Assembly: GCA_019233415.1 (NCBI GenBank)
Contig: JAFAMK010000368.1
Location: 1-6,332, forward strand
Direction of reading: 5' to 3'
DNA: 6,332 nt
Source: Vulcanimicrobiota bacterium
Lineage (GTDB): Bacteria; Vulcanimicrobiota; Vulcanimicrobiia; Vulcanimicrobiales; Vulcanimicrobiaceae
Position numbers and translations under genes: made by a program. A model generated the notes under the pieces. That model did not search any database and was not told where the DNA came from. It saw only the letters and a list, made by a program, of their open reading frames with translations. Below are positions 6,278 through 6,332 of this stretch, piece by piece (position 1 is the first letter of the stretch; each line of letters starts with the position of its first letter).

Positions 6278-6332
6278 ATGGCGACGCTCTTCTCCTCCGA
6301 GGTACTCGGCGGGACGCTCCCGTCGACGATGT
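6278..6332 (+). CDS. Possible 5' end of a hypothetical gene (runs off the window)
   Basis: ATG 6278 opens a frame that stays open for 18 codons to the window edge, beginning MATLFSSEVLGGTLPSTM. It follows a 70-nt gap, and its orientation agrees with every other gene here. No good Shine-Dalgarno sequence is seen. GCGGAG at 6255-6260 is the nearest purine-rich stretch, but its spacing is long. The peptide is too short to recognise, so no function is proposed, and the start could be wrong. Confidence 0.4.
   Translation, partial: MATLFSSEVLGGTLPSTM

Overview
The window is a GC-rich, gene-dense bacterial segment, with all recognisable genes on the + strand and C or G strongly preferred at third codon positions. 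No rRNA or tRNA gene, CRISPR array, transposase or phage gene is visible. Taxonomy cannot be fixed from the sequence alone. High GC, very tight gene packing, a DUF2600 (YtpB-like) prenyl-diphosphate cyclase, GlcD/GlcE subunits and short CCCTGAGC-TGTCGAAGGG-type intergenic repeats would fit a soil-type lineage such as Ca. Eremiobacterota/Vulcanimicrobiota. That is a weak inference.

Layout. (1) Bases 1-2571 look like one operon. It holds the 3' end of a GlcD-type FAD oxidase subunit, a complete GlcE-type FAD-binding subunit starting inside the glcD stop (GTGA overlap), and a 370-aa DUF2600 protein whose GTG start lies inside the 3' end of glcE. The expected iron-sulfur subunit gene glcF does not follow glcE here. 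(2) Bases 2572-2644 are a short intergenic region filled by an imperfect inverted repeat built from a 27-nt repeat unit. Its 3' arm runs into the start region of the next gene. (3) Bases 2645-5331 hold an exported M28-family zinc peptidase resembling glutamate carboxypeptidase II, joined by an ATGA overlap to a GDSL/SGNH esterase resembling the PAF-acetylhydrolase Ib catalytic subunit. (4) Bases 5359-6207 encode a TIGR01777-family NAD(P)-binding epimerase-like protein whose last codons and stop lie inside a second copy of the 27-nt repeat. (5) Bases 6208-6332 hold the rest of that repeat, a small perfect hairpin, and the possible start of another gene that runs off the window.

The first operon joins glycolate or 2-hydroxy-acid oxidation to a predicted terpenoid cyclase, a pairing with no obvious metabolic link. 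The peptidase and esterase are probably co-expressed hydrolases. I see no clearly new multi-gene system. The points most worth a second look are the DUF2600 enzyme embedded in the glcDE operon and the repeat-derived structures at gene boundaries.
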